A stretch of DNA of 64,000 nucleotides from Rhyzopertha dominica (Eukaryota > Arthropoda > Insecta > Coleoptera > Bostrichidae): positions 5,208,001 to 5,272,000 of the forward strand of contig QCXZ01000075.1 of NCBI GenBank assembly GCA_025024175.1, in the 5' to 3' direction. The first letter of the stretch is position 1. Each line of letters opens with the position of its first letter. Below, piece by piece: positions 1-11,451 of this stretch. The notes beneath the pieces are model-generated. The model was not told the DNA's origin, made no database searches, and saw only the letters and a list, made by a program, of their open reading frames with translations. A program made the translations under genes and the position numbers.

Positions 1-708
1 TAACGCAATACCACTGATCTGTTACAATAAAACAACCTGCACTTGTCTTTTGGGCATACTTTACTTCATTGAATATTCCATAAAATTCCATTAAAATTTC
101 CATCGTAAGGAAATGAAAGCGAATGTTGCCAGTTATTGTTCACTATTTATTAAATTACTGTTAATAATAAGCAATTGCAGTTTAAATGTTATTGCCATAC
201 GCAATTTTCTTGTCAGTTTCAGCAGTAAGTGGTCGCTCCCATTCGATTTGGTGTTTGCTCTTATTCGCAGACTTAATCAATAAATGTACCACTGGTCATG
301 AAATTGCTCTTTTTACTACATTCTCGTAATATTCTATAATTCATTAAGAAGAAATATTGATCACTGCATAATTTCAAATTTAAACAACACTCATTTTAAG
401 AACACTGCCTAGATTAAAAATGGTTATAAAAACACAGTTCAATAATTTAAAGAACGCACTGCTCGAAATGCTTGCATCCAACTTCCGTGCAATATTACAA
501 CCGATTTTCAAAAACTTGGTTGAAGCTTTGCAACAAGCATTAAGAGATTCAAGTGGTTTAGCATTAATCTTAAATTTAAATGGTCCCATAAAAAAAACTT
601 TAGTGGGTTGGTTCGAACAATCTAATTTGATATTCTATAAGACTTCTCCGGCCTACATGATAATGGGGAGACGCTTCATTCTATTGAAAGAAAAATGGTT
701 TTCTTGTA
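1..708. other. No recognisable gene
   Basis: AT-rich sequence with no domain I recognise. A 100-residue plus-strand frame (420-722) runs into the left inverted repeat of the next element, and its translation shows no family signature, so I treat it as chance. It ends at the TA target dinucleotide of the transposon at 709. Confidence 0.5.
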
Positions 709-767
709 TACAGGGTCGCTGAAAAGTATTGAACCAGCAAGATATTTCAGGTTCTGTTCTACCGATT
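709..767 (+). repeat. Left terminal inverted repeat
   Basis: Starts TA-CAGGGTCGCT and continues about 57 bases in near-perfect inverted match to 1991-2047. The shared inner core includes ATATTTCAGGTTCTGTTC. Confidence 0.85.
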
Positions 768-1034
768 TTAAATGCATAATTTGGCAATTTTTAAAAACTC
801 CGTGTCCGCTCTCGTTTCCGTTTTTTAATGGAAAGGGGGTCAAAGGCACATCATTAAAAAGCAAATTTTTTCCCGATTTCAAAAATGTATTACACTTGAA
901 CAATTTATTGCTTCTGAGTTTAGAAAAATGTGATAACAAACTTAGGTCTTGCAAAAAACTTCGGGATAAAAACCATATTCGTTATGGCTAAGTAACAACA
1001 AAAACTCCAGGTGTCTCCATTTTCCTCGTGACTG

Positions 1035-1935
1035 GTGATAATACCTCAGTTAAATGAACATAATCGCATCGAAACGTTGATGATGATTGGTTATGTAGAT
1101 AGAAGGCGAAGTTATTCGGAAGCAGTTGCACTCTACAATGCAATTCATGAAGATCGTGAACCAATGCCAGATCAACAGTTATTAAAACACTGCAACGTTT
1201 TGACGAAACTAGCGGTGTTAAAAGTCGTCAAAAACCAAGACGTTCAAAGGCCGCTACGAGTGAGGAAAGTACAAGAAAATCCCAACTGTTTCGTACAACA
1301 GCGTGCTCTCACTCACCATATTAGCAGAAGATTCTGCAAAACTGCTTTGAACATGATAGATGAAGATTAAATTGGATTGTTTTCTGATGAAGCAACTTTT
1401 TGCCTCAAAAATATTGTGAATAGACACAATTGCAGATATTAGTCGGACACAAATCCACATTGGATGGAACAAGTCCACGCACAACACCCTCAGAAAGTGA
1501 ATGTCTGGTGTGGTATTATCGGTGAGCACATTATGGGGCCTTTTTTCATCGATGAAAATTTGAATGCGGTCAAATATTTACAGCCCTTCCCTAATCCTGA
1601 AATTGCTGCGCTTCCTTCTGAACAGATATGGTTTTAACAAGATGGTGCAACGCCCTATTTTGCAATCAACATTCGTAGATATTTGATTGCGATATTTCCA
1701 GGCAGATGGATTGGTAGGTGCGGAGCGATAGAATGCCCAGCACGTTCTCCTGATCTGACGCCGCTTAATTTTTTCCTGTCGTATTTATGCTGATCGGCCA
1801 CGCAATGCAGAAGATTCAAAAGAACGAATCAGTGCAGAAATGTAGAACTTACGTAACTTATGGTACTCCATTCGCAATAAATTGATCAAACTAGACGAAA
1901 GTTATCACCAGTCGAGAAAAAATGGCATTTAGCCA
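1035..1935 (+). pseudogene. Tc1/mariner-type (DDE) transposase, broken
   Basis: The conceptual translation begins PQLNEHNRIE and reads YSEAVALYNAIHEDREPMP, a helix-turn-helix N-terminus typical of a large insect family of IS630/Tc1/mariner transposases. After frame changes the catalytic core is recognisable: FSDEATF (first Asp) near 1384, NVWCGIIGEHIMGPFF near 1500, F*QDGA (second Asp, stop just before) near 1635, and ARSPDLTPLNFF (third acidic-region motif) near 1740-1770. The usual ATG seems to have become ATA near 1038. In-frame stops near 1370, 1438, 1636 and 1790 rule out activity. It sits centrally between the TIRs at 709 and 2047 in the same orientation. Confidence 0.8.
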
Positions 1936-1990
1936 CGATAAAGAAAATAGTTTTCATTCTTTTCGATCTTTGTCAGGCTCAATGGACAAA

Positions 1991-2047
1991 TCAGTCGAAC
2001 AGAACCTGAAATATCCTGTTGGTTCCATACTTTGTAGCGACCGTGTA
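1991..2047 (-). repeat. Right terminal inverted repeat
   Basis: Inverted partner of 709-767, ending AGCGACCGTG-TA. It differs from the left copy by scattered substitutions, which points to an old element. Confidence 0.85.
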
Positions 2048-2159
2048 TATAAACCACCGTCGTTTAATTCTTGTATATGTTTATCTTATGCGGACGAAAC
2101 TTCTTGACGAGGGGTAAATTGGAGACCGAAATTCTGTACACTAATTCCGCTTTTACTTA

Positions 2160-2262
2160 CTAATACCCTTTAATTCCCAATAATACGTCTGCAATACCCT
2201 CTAATTCACTTATAATACCCACTAATACCCTCTAATACCCACTAATACCCACTAATACTCTT
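2160..2262. repeat. Degenerate TAATACCC minisatellite
   Basis: About ten imperfect copies of a roughly 10-15 base unit centred on TAATACCC (variants TAATTCCC, AATACGTC), crowded between the transposon and the hairpin element. Confidence 0.7.
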
Positions 2263-2350
2263 ATGCGCAAATTTTAGGTAGATTTTTTTAAACATTTAAG
2301 TATATAATCAAGCCGACGATCAATGCTTAAATAAAAAATATATTAGCAAA

Positions 2351-2543
2351 GATAATATTTTGTCGGATAGATCGCTGTCACTTGAAAACACTGACAAAAA
2401 GTTAATAGTCTGACGTTTCGATTACACCTGTAATCTTTGTCAAAGACGAAGAACCTCAAAATTCGCCTGACACAAGTTCAAACAAATTTTTTTTTTTTGT
2501 CAGTGTTTTCAAGTGACTGCGATCTATCCGACAAAATATTATC
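2351..2543. repeat. 50-bp inverted-repeat hairpin element
   Basis: Arms 2351-2400 and 2494-2543 are reverse complements with a single mismatch in 50 bases, separated by a ~93-base loop. The arms start GATAATATTTTGTCGG. There is no coding capacity. The loop contains a hammerhead-like motif on the minus strand. It could be a foldback/MITE-like element or the hairpin end of a Penelope-like element. The near-identity of the arms suggests recent insertion or gene conversion. Confidence 0.8.
2408..2447 (-). ncRNA. Hammerhead-ribozyme-like motif (decayed core)
   Basis: Read on the minus strand: helix I GUCU/AGAC, core UUGACAA (canonical CUGANGA, so C3 to U and G8 to A), one extra A, helix II GAUUAC-AGGU-GUAAUC (6 perfect pairs), then GAAAC-GUC. 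The very short palindromic helix III (ACGU) is the form known from Penelope-like-element hammerheads, thought to act as dimers. Both core deviations are transitions, so this copy is probably inactive. Confidence 0.6.
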
Positions 2544-2547
2544 TTAT

Positions 2548-3653
2548 ATTTATGGACGCTGAAAGCATTCACCCTAATATATTAGCAACTTATTATTATT
2601 ATTTTGTCTATTAGTGTTTTATAAACTATATCTATTTGTTACGTGTCTCTATTAATACACACATTCATCAGTGAAGTGATGCTGTTCCAAAATATTCCAA
2701 AAGGGTTGTTTGGCTAGCTTTTAGCTCTGCATATTGAAAGTGTAGTTCTAAATCGGATAAAAGTCCCCATTACATACTGCGAAGCCTTTTAAGTCCCCTA
2801 CTGCAGCAACTGCATCTTTTTTTTTCAACTCCAACTTACCATAAATATCATCTGTATCCTTCGCAATCAAAGCCGATATTATATTAAAAAATCCTTCTAA
2901 ATCATGGTTTAAAATTCCTAATAATTCAGATTTTATTCAATAATCTTCTTCTGAAAATTTATCATCAATAGAGATCGAATTATATTCACTAGTTATGCGT
3001 GCTTTTCAGAAACGTACTTTACCTGTTGTATCTCATATAACTCTTTGCAAAATAGCAAATAATTTACTAAAATTTTGCGCGTTATTAAGAACTTTCGCGA
3101 AATATTACTAGCAAAAATAGCTCTAAAAAGGTTTCAAAATTTATCATAATGCCTTCTATAACACTTGACAAAATGCTGGGCATTCCATAGGTACCTTTGA
3201 TCTAAGAATTATCTTAGAAACCCAGAAAGTTTTTTAAATTTTACAATGAAATAGAAGCACTAGGGGCAGTTTAGGTCCTACAATCTACATCACACGTACC
3301 GAAAACAAAGCTGTGTGTAACTTGGTTTCGCAAGTAACAAACCATCTGAACAGAAGGCTGAAAATGTTATTTGCTTTATAAATACTTACGCTATACTACA
3401 ATTTTTAAATCGACTACACCTGTGCATAAGTATATGTGATTTTTTTGCTTGAAGCAGAGGAAACTTTAAAAATTTCCAAAGACGAATTAACAATTTGCTT
3501 GTAAACCACCAACTTTTTGAGAGGTTTTTAATGAATAGGGATTACTTTCTTAGTAAGATAGTCACACCTACAATAGATATGATAATGAGTTTTTTTAGAA
3601 ATATCACATTGTATACAGCTCTGCGAGCATTGAGCGAGTTCTCACCAACAGCG
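2548..3653. other. No identified gene; one broken open frame
   Basis: On the minus strand at about 2757-3010 a coherent, acidic translation (e.g. DDKFSEEDY, then KDTDDIYGKLELKKKDAVAA) is interrupted by one TGA near 2940. I do not recognise the family. The remainder is featureless AT-rich sequence. Confidence 0.3.
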
Positions 3654-4640
3654 TTAAGAAGGATTTTTTGACCACAATGCCCTACAGGATAAGAATTGAA
3701 TTTCTTCAGGTATAGCGAACTTTATGGGGACATTTCCAAGAAGGTCAATGTAAATGTAATGGATAGGTTTCCAAACAATTGCACAATATTCAAGTCTAGA
3801 TCTTATTAGCGAGTAAAACGAAGCTTTATACATTCGACATTTGTGAAATCTTTGATATTGCAAAAAAAAATCCCAGTACTCGCATAGCGACATCACAGAT
3901 ATGCTCTATATGACGAACAAGGGTGACACCAGTATCCAATATCACACCTAAGTCAGAGACTTGATGACAATCTTCTAAGGGAGTGCCTTTAATGTTGTAA
4001 AAATATCTAATGTGACGCATACCGCTGGAAGGTTATTTTCTTGCATTTATTTACATTAAGCTGTAAACCGTTAAGACCACGACATCCTACCAAAGAGTCT
4101 GTCTTCCTGCAGCGCCAGACAATCATCAATACTCCGCACAACAATACAGACCTTAAGATCGTCGGCATACATGTAGGCATTGCAAGATAGTTGGGAAATT
4201 ATGTCATTGTAAAAAAAATATAAACAATGGGGGACCCAAATTTGAGCCCTGAATTACATCACATCGCGGAATAAATCAAATCAATGAGACTCTCACGCAG
4301 TCCAAAATTACACAGCTTTTGGAGGAGGATACAATGATGCACCCGATCAAAGGCTTTGGTCTGTATAAATAGCATTCACCTGAAAGCGGCTGTTCATAGC
4401 CGAGGAGACAAAGTGGGTAAACTCTAGCAGATTTGTCACTGTATAAAGCCTTTAATAAAGCCATGCTGCTGCGGTGCAATACCACATTTAACGGTGCGAG
4501 AAGATGGCTTCTGATAATATGCATTCAAATACTTTAGCAAAATTCGGCATGATAGCGATAGGTCGATAATTTTTGATATCAGTTTTTCAGATGATTTATG
4601 TATAACACAGTCCCTACTTATAATGTATACATTGATGAAG
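3654..4640 (-). pseudogene. Jockey/CR1-like LINE reverse transcriptase remnant
   Basis: Minus-strand frames carry successive RT landmarks: AFDRVHHCILLQKL (RT motif, ~4330), MYADDLKV (catalytic Y-A-D-D, ~4165), then SDLGVILDTGVTLVRHIEHI (~3940) and SLIRSRLEYCAIVWKPI (~3770), the order seen in the C-terminal half of non-LTR reverse transcriptases. Several frameshifts and stops separate them. Endonuclease and N-terminal RT are not seen, so the copy is 5' truncated near 4640, next to a (CCTGA)4 array. Confidence 0.75.
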
Positions 4641-4648
4641 AAAATTAA

Positions 4649-4668
4649 CCTGACCTGACCTGACCTGA
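4649..4668. repeat. (CCTGA)4, complement of TCAGG
   Basis: Four exact pentamers, reading TCAGG on the minus strand. TCAGG is the telomere repeat unit of many beetles. This is a short interior array at the 5' side of a minus-strand LINE; it may equally be an ordinary microsatellite. Confidence 0.7.
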
Positions 4669-4673
4669 CTGTG

Positions 4674-5514
4674 TCCGTACTTATGAAAACCTAGTGTTCA
4701 CCTCACTTCCATCTTCAAGAATTTCCACCGCATTCCGCATGCATAACACAGTATGCGAAGGATAAACCGCAGGATGAGCACCGAAAGAGTTTTTGTTCCG
4801 ATTTGATGAAAAGATTTCCAACTGTGTGAGCGCGGTACCCGTGTAAAATTGAATTTTCTTGTCGGTCGCTCCACCTCGAACTCCCGTAGGCAAACCAGGA
4901 ATGAAACAGGGTGGTTTTTGCGTACATCTGCTCTACCCCTCGACAGCAATTCGAAGATGTCATTGTATTCGGCGTACAGGCACTTTGGGGGAATTGATTT
5001 CTCGTTGAACTGCTAAACCCTGTTGCCAACATTGTGTCGTAATGTTTCGGCCGACTAGGTCTTTATCAGGGAGTTTATACAAACAAAATGAGCCTATAGT
5101 TTACAGTGCGACTGTTTATACCGGCACGGGTAATTTGCATTCTATGGACCCTTTCAGAAATATTGTGGGTAATTCCATTCGTTGCTTGAGTTATATGTAA
5201 CTTATAAATCGTTTTCATTAAATGCATGTTACAACTGCATGCCTTCTATCGAAAAGCCAGTTAAATTAGATTTCTCTTGTAACAGGCTATTGTTCTACCT
5301 CGATCTATGTAAGACACTTCATCGGTTATTGCCAGTGATAACTTTTCCTCATGTGATCTCTCCTAATTTAACAACATTTGTAATTTTAAATGCAGTACTC
5401 TAATTTACGTTTTTCTGTGATAATGTCTTCTTACGTGCATGCGACGAACTTACCAAAAAGACATTTGCATTGTTAATAACTAGCTGTGATAGATGGATAG
5501 ATAGAGATGACTTG
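4674..5514. other. Unassigned, includes a hammerhead-like remnant
   Basis: The minus strand at 4698-4893 is open in all three frames, but no translation resembles a family I know. At 5035-5070 (minus) the sequence CUGAUAA-A-GACC..GGCC-GAAAC resembles a decayed Penelope-type hammerhead: G8 is changed, helix II has one mismatch, and no convincing helix I is visible. The rest to 5514 is unassigned. Confidence 0.3.
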
Positions 5515-7115
5515 TGTGATATCTATTATGTTTTTATTAACGCCGATTTTAAGGGTATCAATACATTTTTATCAAATAATGTTAACTAGGATTTCATTGT
5601 TACTTTTGGTGTTAATGATGATGTTCAAATGCTTTACAACTATATGTATCCTGTCTGTGATCTTTATGTACCTATAAAAATAAGTGTAAAAATCCCTTCT
5701 CTTCTTGTTTTTTTTCTGAGCCTCGCAAATTAATTCGGACAAAAAAGATAAACGTTTTAAAATTTCTGGTAATATGTCTGATTATGCTAAATTTGCCGAA
5801 GTAAGAGAGCTATGTAAATCTGCTGTTTATGATTCGTATCTTGAATACATTCAATTAAATGAAAAAATTTTTGGAAATTTGTACAAGAAAAACTAAAGCT
5901 AATGAAATACTTCTATGTATGATGTTAAATAATGTTCCACTACATGGAACTGACAATATAGTAGCCGATAACTTTGCAAAACATTTCTAATCTGTTTTCA
6001 GTAATTTTACTGTTTACGGTTTTGCTTTCTTTTAATTCAGTTGTGTATCTGAACCTGCAAGAGTAATGTTTTCAGTGCAATTAATAAATTGAACTGCAAA
6101 AAAGAGCTGGGTCAGACAATTTGCCTTCTAAGGTTCTGCAGTACTTCTTGAGCTGAACCCTTATTTAAGTTATTCAAAAAATCAGTTCATGATGGCCTTT
6201 TTCCAGATAACTGGATTATTGCTAATGTTATTCCTGTTTTCAAGTGTGAATCTAGAAATAATAATAATAATAAGAAAAAGGTTTAAAAACGTTGTCTATT
6301 CAGCTGAACATGGATATCATGCTCAACGCAGCACACTTACAAATCTTGTTACCTTTACTGAGGACATTATTAGTACTTTTCAAGACAACTTGGATGTTGA
6401 TGCTGTATAAACTAATCTTCAAAAAACTTTTGATATAGTTCATCATATATTACTCAAAACAAAATTTCACTTGTATGGTATCAGAGCTCCTTTATTTTTA
6501 TGGTTATGTAGTTATATCGGATTATATTGTAACATCTGCGGTGCCAAGGGTTTTATCACATGCCTTATATTATTTAATATTTTTGTAAATTATGTTTGCT
6601 CTTACCATTTGGCATTGAAGATTTTTTTGTTAGCTGACAAATATTCTGGCAAATTAAATTGAACTAGTGTTTCTTATGCACAATTCAGACGAGATTAGAA
6701 AAAAATACTAAATATTTAGTTGTTCTATAATCGTGATGTATTTGAACTTATTGCAATCTCTGTATATGTTATATGTATTGCCCACTATTAGAGTTGGCGT
6801 AACAAACTATTGTGATTATTATTATAATTATTATTGGCTCTTATCATTTAACAAGCATTTAACAATATATCGCCAACATTTTTCTGTTACTGAGGATCTC
6901 ATTGCCAAAGGTGGTACAAGATCAATTTTACTTCTTCTTACCTATCAAAGTAGTGTCAAAAAAGCTGTTAATTGCCAGTTTTTAAAGCGATTTAATTCTA
7001 TTTCAAAACTTCATCTTTCTATGGCATTACATGAAAAGACAGTATTCGTCTACAGACTACAGCAAAAACTTGGTTTTCGTTCTTATAGCGAGAGAAAATC
7101 TAACACTAATTTTCC
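5515..7115 (+). pseudogene. Non-LTR retrotransposon (LINE) ORF2 remnant
   Basis: The translation across shifting frames reads FINADFKGINTFLSNNVN (linker after the endonuclease) near 5535, SDNLPSKVLQ near 6112, DGLFPDNWIIANVIPVFK near 6190, EHGYHAQRSTLTNLV near 6305 (fingers of RT), a KTFDIVHH motif near 6425 and LILFNIFVNYV near 6570. These follow the RT order of Jockey/CR1-type LINEs. The stretch that should hold GVPQGS is reduced or deleted and the catalytic FADD appears as LLADK, so the copy is dead. An (AAT)5 run lies inside it at about 6260. Confidence 0.7.
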
Positions 7116-8100
7116 TCATTAGAGCCGAAAAGTAACTACTAATTTTTACCAAAACCTAACTGTCACACTATCGCTGTCATTATTAAAATTACCTCAATTT
7201 ATGTTTGTCGCAGTTTCACTATGAATGTTGATTCAGAAAAAAACTTGGATGTTCCAAATATTCCACAATATACAAGAAATCAAGCAGATTGAAATAAAAA
7301 AAAATATCTTGTTTAATACAATAAAAAATTGTTGGCGTTGCTTTTTTTAGGTTGCTATAGAATCGTAGAAAAAATATAGTGTTGCACTTGTCGAAAACAT
7401 TTTTCGCGAACTTTCTGTTCTTTACATTCGTAAATATATATAAGATGCACTATGAAAACTATTTATTTTTTACATGAATTAAAGTATATGTGGCTGTCGG
7501 TTTTCGAAATATGTTAACATATCGTTTTCCTGAATTGTTAGTTATTGTAAAGTCTAAAAAATTTTCTACCTTCTTGACTGGAGTGAATCGTATTCGTTAA
7601 ATATAAGAAAAGTCCTTCTTTTATTTAACATTGAACAATAACTAAAACAGAAACAAGAATAACCCTCCAAAGAAAAAGAAAATTCGAAATTTGAAAATGA
7701 CTGTGACACGATGTACCAAGAAATAGTAATTTTGTTTTCCACATTTGAACACACAAATAATTAAACCCAGAAATAAACTATATTAATCAAAAAAGGTAAT
7801 AAATATTATGCAAGCAGTACAGTTAACTATTTTTTTTTAGATTTTAATATGTTTTAAAATGTAATCATAAATATGTAATACTTAGCAAAGAAAGGTGGTT
7901 TTATACCATCCAAACGTCGTTTATATCAAAACAATTTGTTCAATTATTGGAGAAAAGCCAGCAAGAAAATACCTACATACAATAGAACATCTCCAACAAA
8001 ACAAAAATGGTAATAAGGTTACACAAAAGATATCTTATTGTAGCTTGATCCTTTGCAAAAAGGCAGTAAATAAGTGAACTAGTCAACGATAACCTGGATA
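7116..8100. other. No recognisable gene
   Basis: AT-rich sequence with only short open frames (for example 7895-8077 plus, 7566-7754 minus) that have no recognisable motifs. Confidence 0.4.
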
Positions 8101-8126
8101 CATGAAAAATTTATAGAAACCCTGTA
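8101..8126 (-). repeat. Solo mariner-like terminus (right-end orientation)
   Basis: Its reverse complement begins TACAGGGTTTCTATAAAT and matches 8845-8870 at 23 of 26 bases. It ends at TA. No transposase is seen beside it. Confidence 0.6.
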
Positions 8127-8844
8127 CAATACCAAAGTTAACACCACGCTACATTTCTTAAGCTAGAGGAATACACTTTAATCTTATCATTCAAACATGA
8201 CAACACTGCCTTTCACATGCACCTAAACAACCCATCTTACTGCCAGACGTCACTTGGAATTGGCGTGACGCCCGCGGTTAGAGGCATTCAGAATAAAAAT
8301 AAACGTCTACCTTCAATGGGGCTGCTTGAAAGAGGTAAGATACCGAACGTTGTCAAAAAGAACGAGAAAAATACAAAGCCTCGCGTGACAATGACATGAA
8401 CCGCAGATGGTCTATATTTAACGGAACATCGAACTTTTAAAGCGGAGCGAAGATATACGTATACAGTAGGGAAGTTTTTTCCATCATTACACTTCACATA
8501 ACGATGACTTAATCGAATAAACTTTCTTAAAAATATGTGGTTATTAAGTAGTTGGGATATAAGAAGCTGCCACTTCACGGCACGTTCGAAATGGTCCAAT
8601 TAAGATGCACAAAAGGATAACTTGTATTATAAATCCGAAGTTAATTTTGTTTCTTTTCTTCGGCAAAGTTAATGAAATTATATTTTTGGTGAATATTGTC
8701 AGTTGCATTTTTTGTACTCAAGAAGATTGTCATAATCTTGCTTAGACTGATAAAAAATACATATTATACATATGTTTTTCTTAATATTTACTGATAGTAG
8801 ACCATGATCTTCACATTGGGTTGCTACAACATCTTGAATATTTA
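8127..8844. other. Sequence between two outward-facing TIR-like ends
   Basis: No gene recognised. Open frames at 8217-8399 (plus) and 8288-8599 (minus) overlap and carry no known motif. Confidence 0.35.
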
Positions 8845-8870
8845 TACAGGGCTTCTATAAATGATTCATG
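8845..8870 (+). repeat. Solo mariner-like terminus (left-end orientation)
   Basis: Begins TACAGGGCTTCTATAAATG, the inverted near-copy of 8101-8126. The two ends face away from each other, so they are not the two ends of one simple element. Confidence 0.6.
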
Positions 8871-10707
8871 CAACAAAACAACAAAATGTATTTAATAAAG
8901 AAATAAATTCAAAACTAAGAATCCTGCAAAACAGATAAATTGTATTTTAACAAAATGTTGTTCTATAATAACAGGTACTAAAATCGAGAATAGTTCAGTG
9001 AGTTTATTCCAAGGTTGTGATATCTATAATTACCTATGAAAATCCATCAACATATTGTAACGTAAAATTTCTCTTTTTTACACAACGCGGCGGCACCCAG
9101 ATGCTCGGTTAGAGCGGGGTCATGGATTTTAGTATAATTTTTAAGGGCCCCACCAATTTTACACAGATACCAAAAATTGGAAATCAGAATGTAGACAAAA
9201 TAAAGCGATCGCCGGTCCGATTGGAATATCACTTTATTTTACCGTGCAACTACAGCTTGAAGATAATAACGTAATAATAAGTATTGACTAAAATGATGTT
9301 GCTATATGAATTGGACTGTTTTCCTGTCCAGATGCTGGAGGAAATCTGATTTCCTAAACGGGGCTGCTATACTGGATTTAGCTCTACGCTTCCACCAAAA
9401 AACCCTATTACATTTGGATGTAAGTTACACAGTAATAAGTAATCATTTCATACAAGGTTACCTCAGTTATTGAAGGTCTTTCTCCGGTAATACAAACACT
9501 TTGCAAGAAATTGGTATTTGTTAAATAATGACGTATCTTACAGATGCTCTCAAAAGATAGGATCATCTCAAAAATGCGAGTTTGCATCACCATTTGGATT
9601 ACTTCAAGAACGTCTTCATAAATGTTTGTTCTGTCTTTCGATGTCAGTTGCAGATTGATGGTTTTTGTGGAAAACAGGGTCATGCCGAAATGTGATAACA
9701 GAAAGCAAGAGATACTACTGGAAACCTCACGTAGGCAGGTGAGATAATTGTTTCACACCTAATATAAAGTAATAATAACGTTTTAATTTCAGGAAAGACA
9801 AGTGGCGTTAGTTTACGTGCGAAGAATGTATGCATGTATTACATTTGTTTCCTTTAATTTGTAATATATGTAAAATGATAAAATAAATGTTATAATATAT
9901 AAGAGACAAGCTAAGCTAGTTACAAAAATATATCTGCCTGCATTATATTTGTTGTAATACCACACAGGCTTTGAGTCTATTTATCCTGTCCCCGAGAATC
10001 TAAATATTAAAAAAAATTCACAATGGACGAAAAAAATAAACAACACTCATAATATTTTTCATAGACTCATTTATGCAACTTCTAAATACACCCGTTCTTC
10101 CATTCAAGACGAAGGTCGTTAGCTGTATCGTCATAACTGCGACAAAGCCGCTTACCTATACCCTAAGTAGTTCTATGGCTTTCCAGAAAGTTTCTTGCTT
10201 GTTATATGCTCCTTGTTTTGCAGCAAATCACAGATAAAAAAGACAGAAACCGGCAAAGGATTCGCTTACGTATATTATCTGCACTTACAAGAGTTATTAT
10301 ATTATTACACTCTTAACTGCAGCAAGTATCACGAAAATTCCCCTAACAAAAACAAATGCCTTCAAATTATGTTCAGAAATAAGAGATGATAGCAATACTT
10401 GTTAGACGTGGGCGAAATCGCTTTGAGAGCATGCATTGAAAAAGAAACGGAAGAATTTAACGAATCAGATGTCTGCTCGCTGGGTTGTTTACTCCATTCT
10501 CAAACAACAAACTTTTATCTCGTTCTTTTCCTGCTTTCACTTTTCTCTTAGGAGATATGGTACTATAATATACAATCGCAGATGGAAAACTCGCAGGCTG
10601 GGGAAAAGCTATCGCAGTTTTTAGGTTTTGCATAGCTTAGTTAGTAACTTTTCGTGTACGGAATCAGGAACCATTACTTATTTTATTGTAGGTAAAGAGA
10701 TATATCT
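8871..10707. other. No recognisable gene
   Basis: Only short frames without motifs (9047-9232 minus, 9408-9683 minus, 10195-10389 plus). The small GC-richer patch at 9080-9220 is not explained. Confidence 0.4.
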
Positions 10708-11451
10708 TGTGATTGTCAAGTCTATCCAGAAAAGACAAAAGCCATACTGTTTGGTGGTTGTGCTGGTGTCTCTGTTAGAGAGCATATTAGAAACAGACTG
10801 GGTATTACGTTGGATGGTCAAAAAATAGAAACTGTGGAGAGTGCTAGAAGTCTTGGTGTCGTTATTGATTCCGGTCTGCGGTTTGAGGAGTACATTGTGA
10901 AGCAAATTCAGAAATCAGTTATAAACCTTAAAATTATACATAGCGTTCGAAAAATAATAAATTATAAAACCAAGATACTATTGTGTGAAATTCTAGTGCT
11001 TGCAAATTTAAATTATGCCGACTCCCTTTATGGGCCGTGTCTTGATAGTCACTTGGTTCGGCGGATTCAGGTAATCCAAAACTCTTGTTTGCGTCTTATT
11101 TATGGGGTTGGTAGGAGGGAACACGTCTCACACAAACTCAAAACTATTCCGTGGTTGAATATGCATCAGAGAAGATACTTGCACTCTGCATGTCTATTTC
11201 ATAAAATACTGCTAAGCAAGACACCTCCATACCTAATTAACAAAATAACTTATAGAACAGATGTACATAGTATAAATATACGTAGAAAGGATCGGCTGAC
11301 GATTCCAATACATTCTCATACATTTTTCCAAAGATGCTTTTCATACAATATAGCGAGGGTCTATAATGAACTTCCGTGTGAATTAAAAACATTGAATATA
11401 CGCCGGTTTAAATACAAATTGAAAAACAAATTACTGAATGACGTAGATTAG
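10708..11451 (+). pseudogene. LINE reverse transcriptase C-terminal fragment
   Basis: An uninterrupted 247-residue frame starting inside the element, so 5' truncated and without its own ATG. It reads PEKTKAILFG then SLGVVIDSGLRFEEYI and continues through RRIQVIQNSCLRLIYGVGRR to the thumb-proximal RTDVHSINIRRKDRL, the C-terminal end typical of insect Jockey/CR1-like LINEs. The catalytic part lies upstream of the truncation. A ~450-base 3' UTR and an (ATT)n tail follow. The same C-terminal motif recurs at 20.9-21.0 kb and 43.13 kb, so at least three copies of related LINEs are present. Lack of stops suggests a fairly young copy. Confidence 0.85.

Larger units (their letters stand above)
709..2047 (+). 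mobile_element. Tc1/mariner-superfamily DNA transposon, inactive
   Basis: A 1.34-kb element delimited by long TIRs. The left end (709-767) and the inverted right end (1991-2047) share the terminal motif TACAGGGTCGCT / TACACGGTCGCT and most of the next 45 bases. Both ends abut TA dinucleotides, as expected for IS630/Tc1/mariner insertion. The interior holds a transposase broken by several stops. TIRs of this length are long for Tc1/mariner but occur in insect families of this transposase type. The ends are inferred from the inverted repeat and TA alone. Confidence 0.85.

Noticed and set aside
4698..5032. Real gene in the overlapping minus-strand frames
   Set aside because: All three frames are open without any recognisable protein pattern; short open frames here probably reflect base composition.
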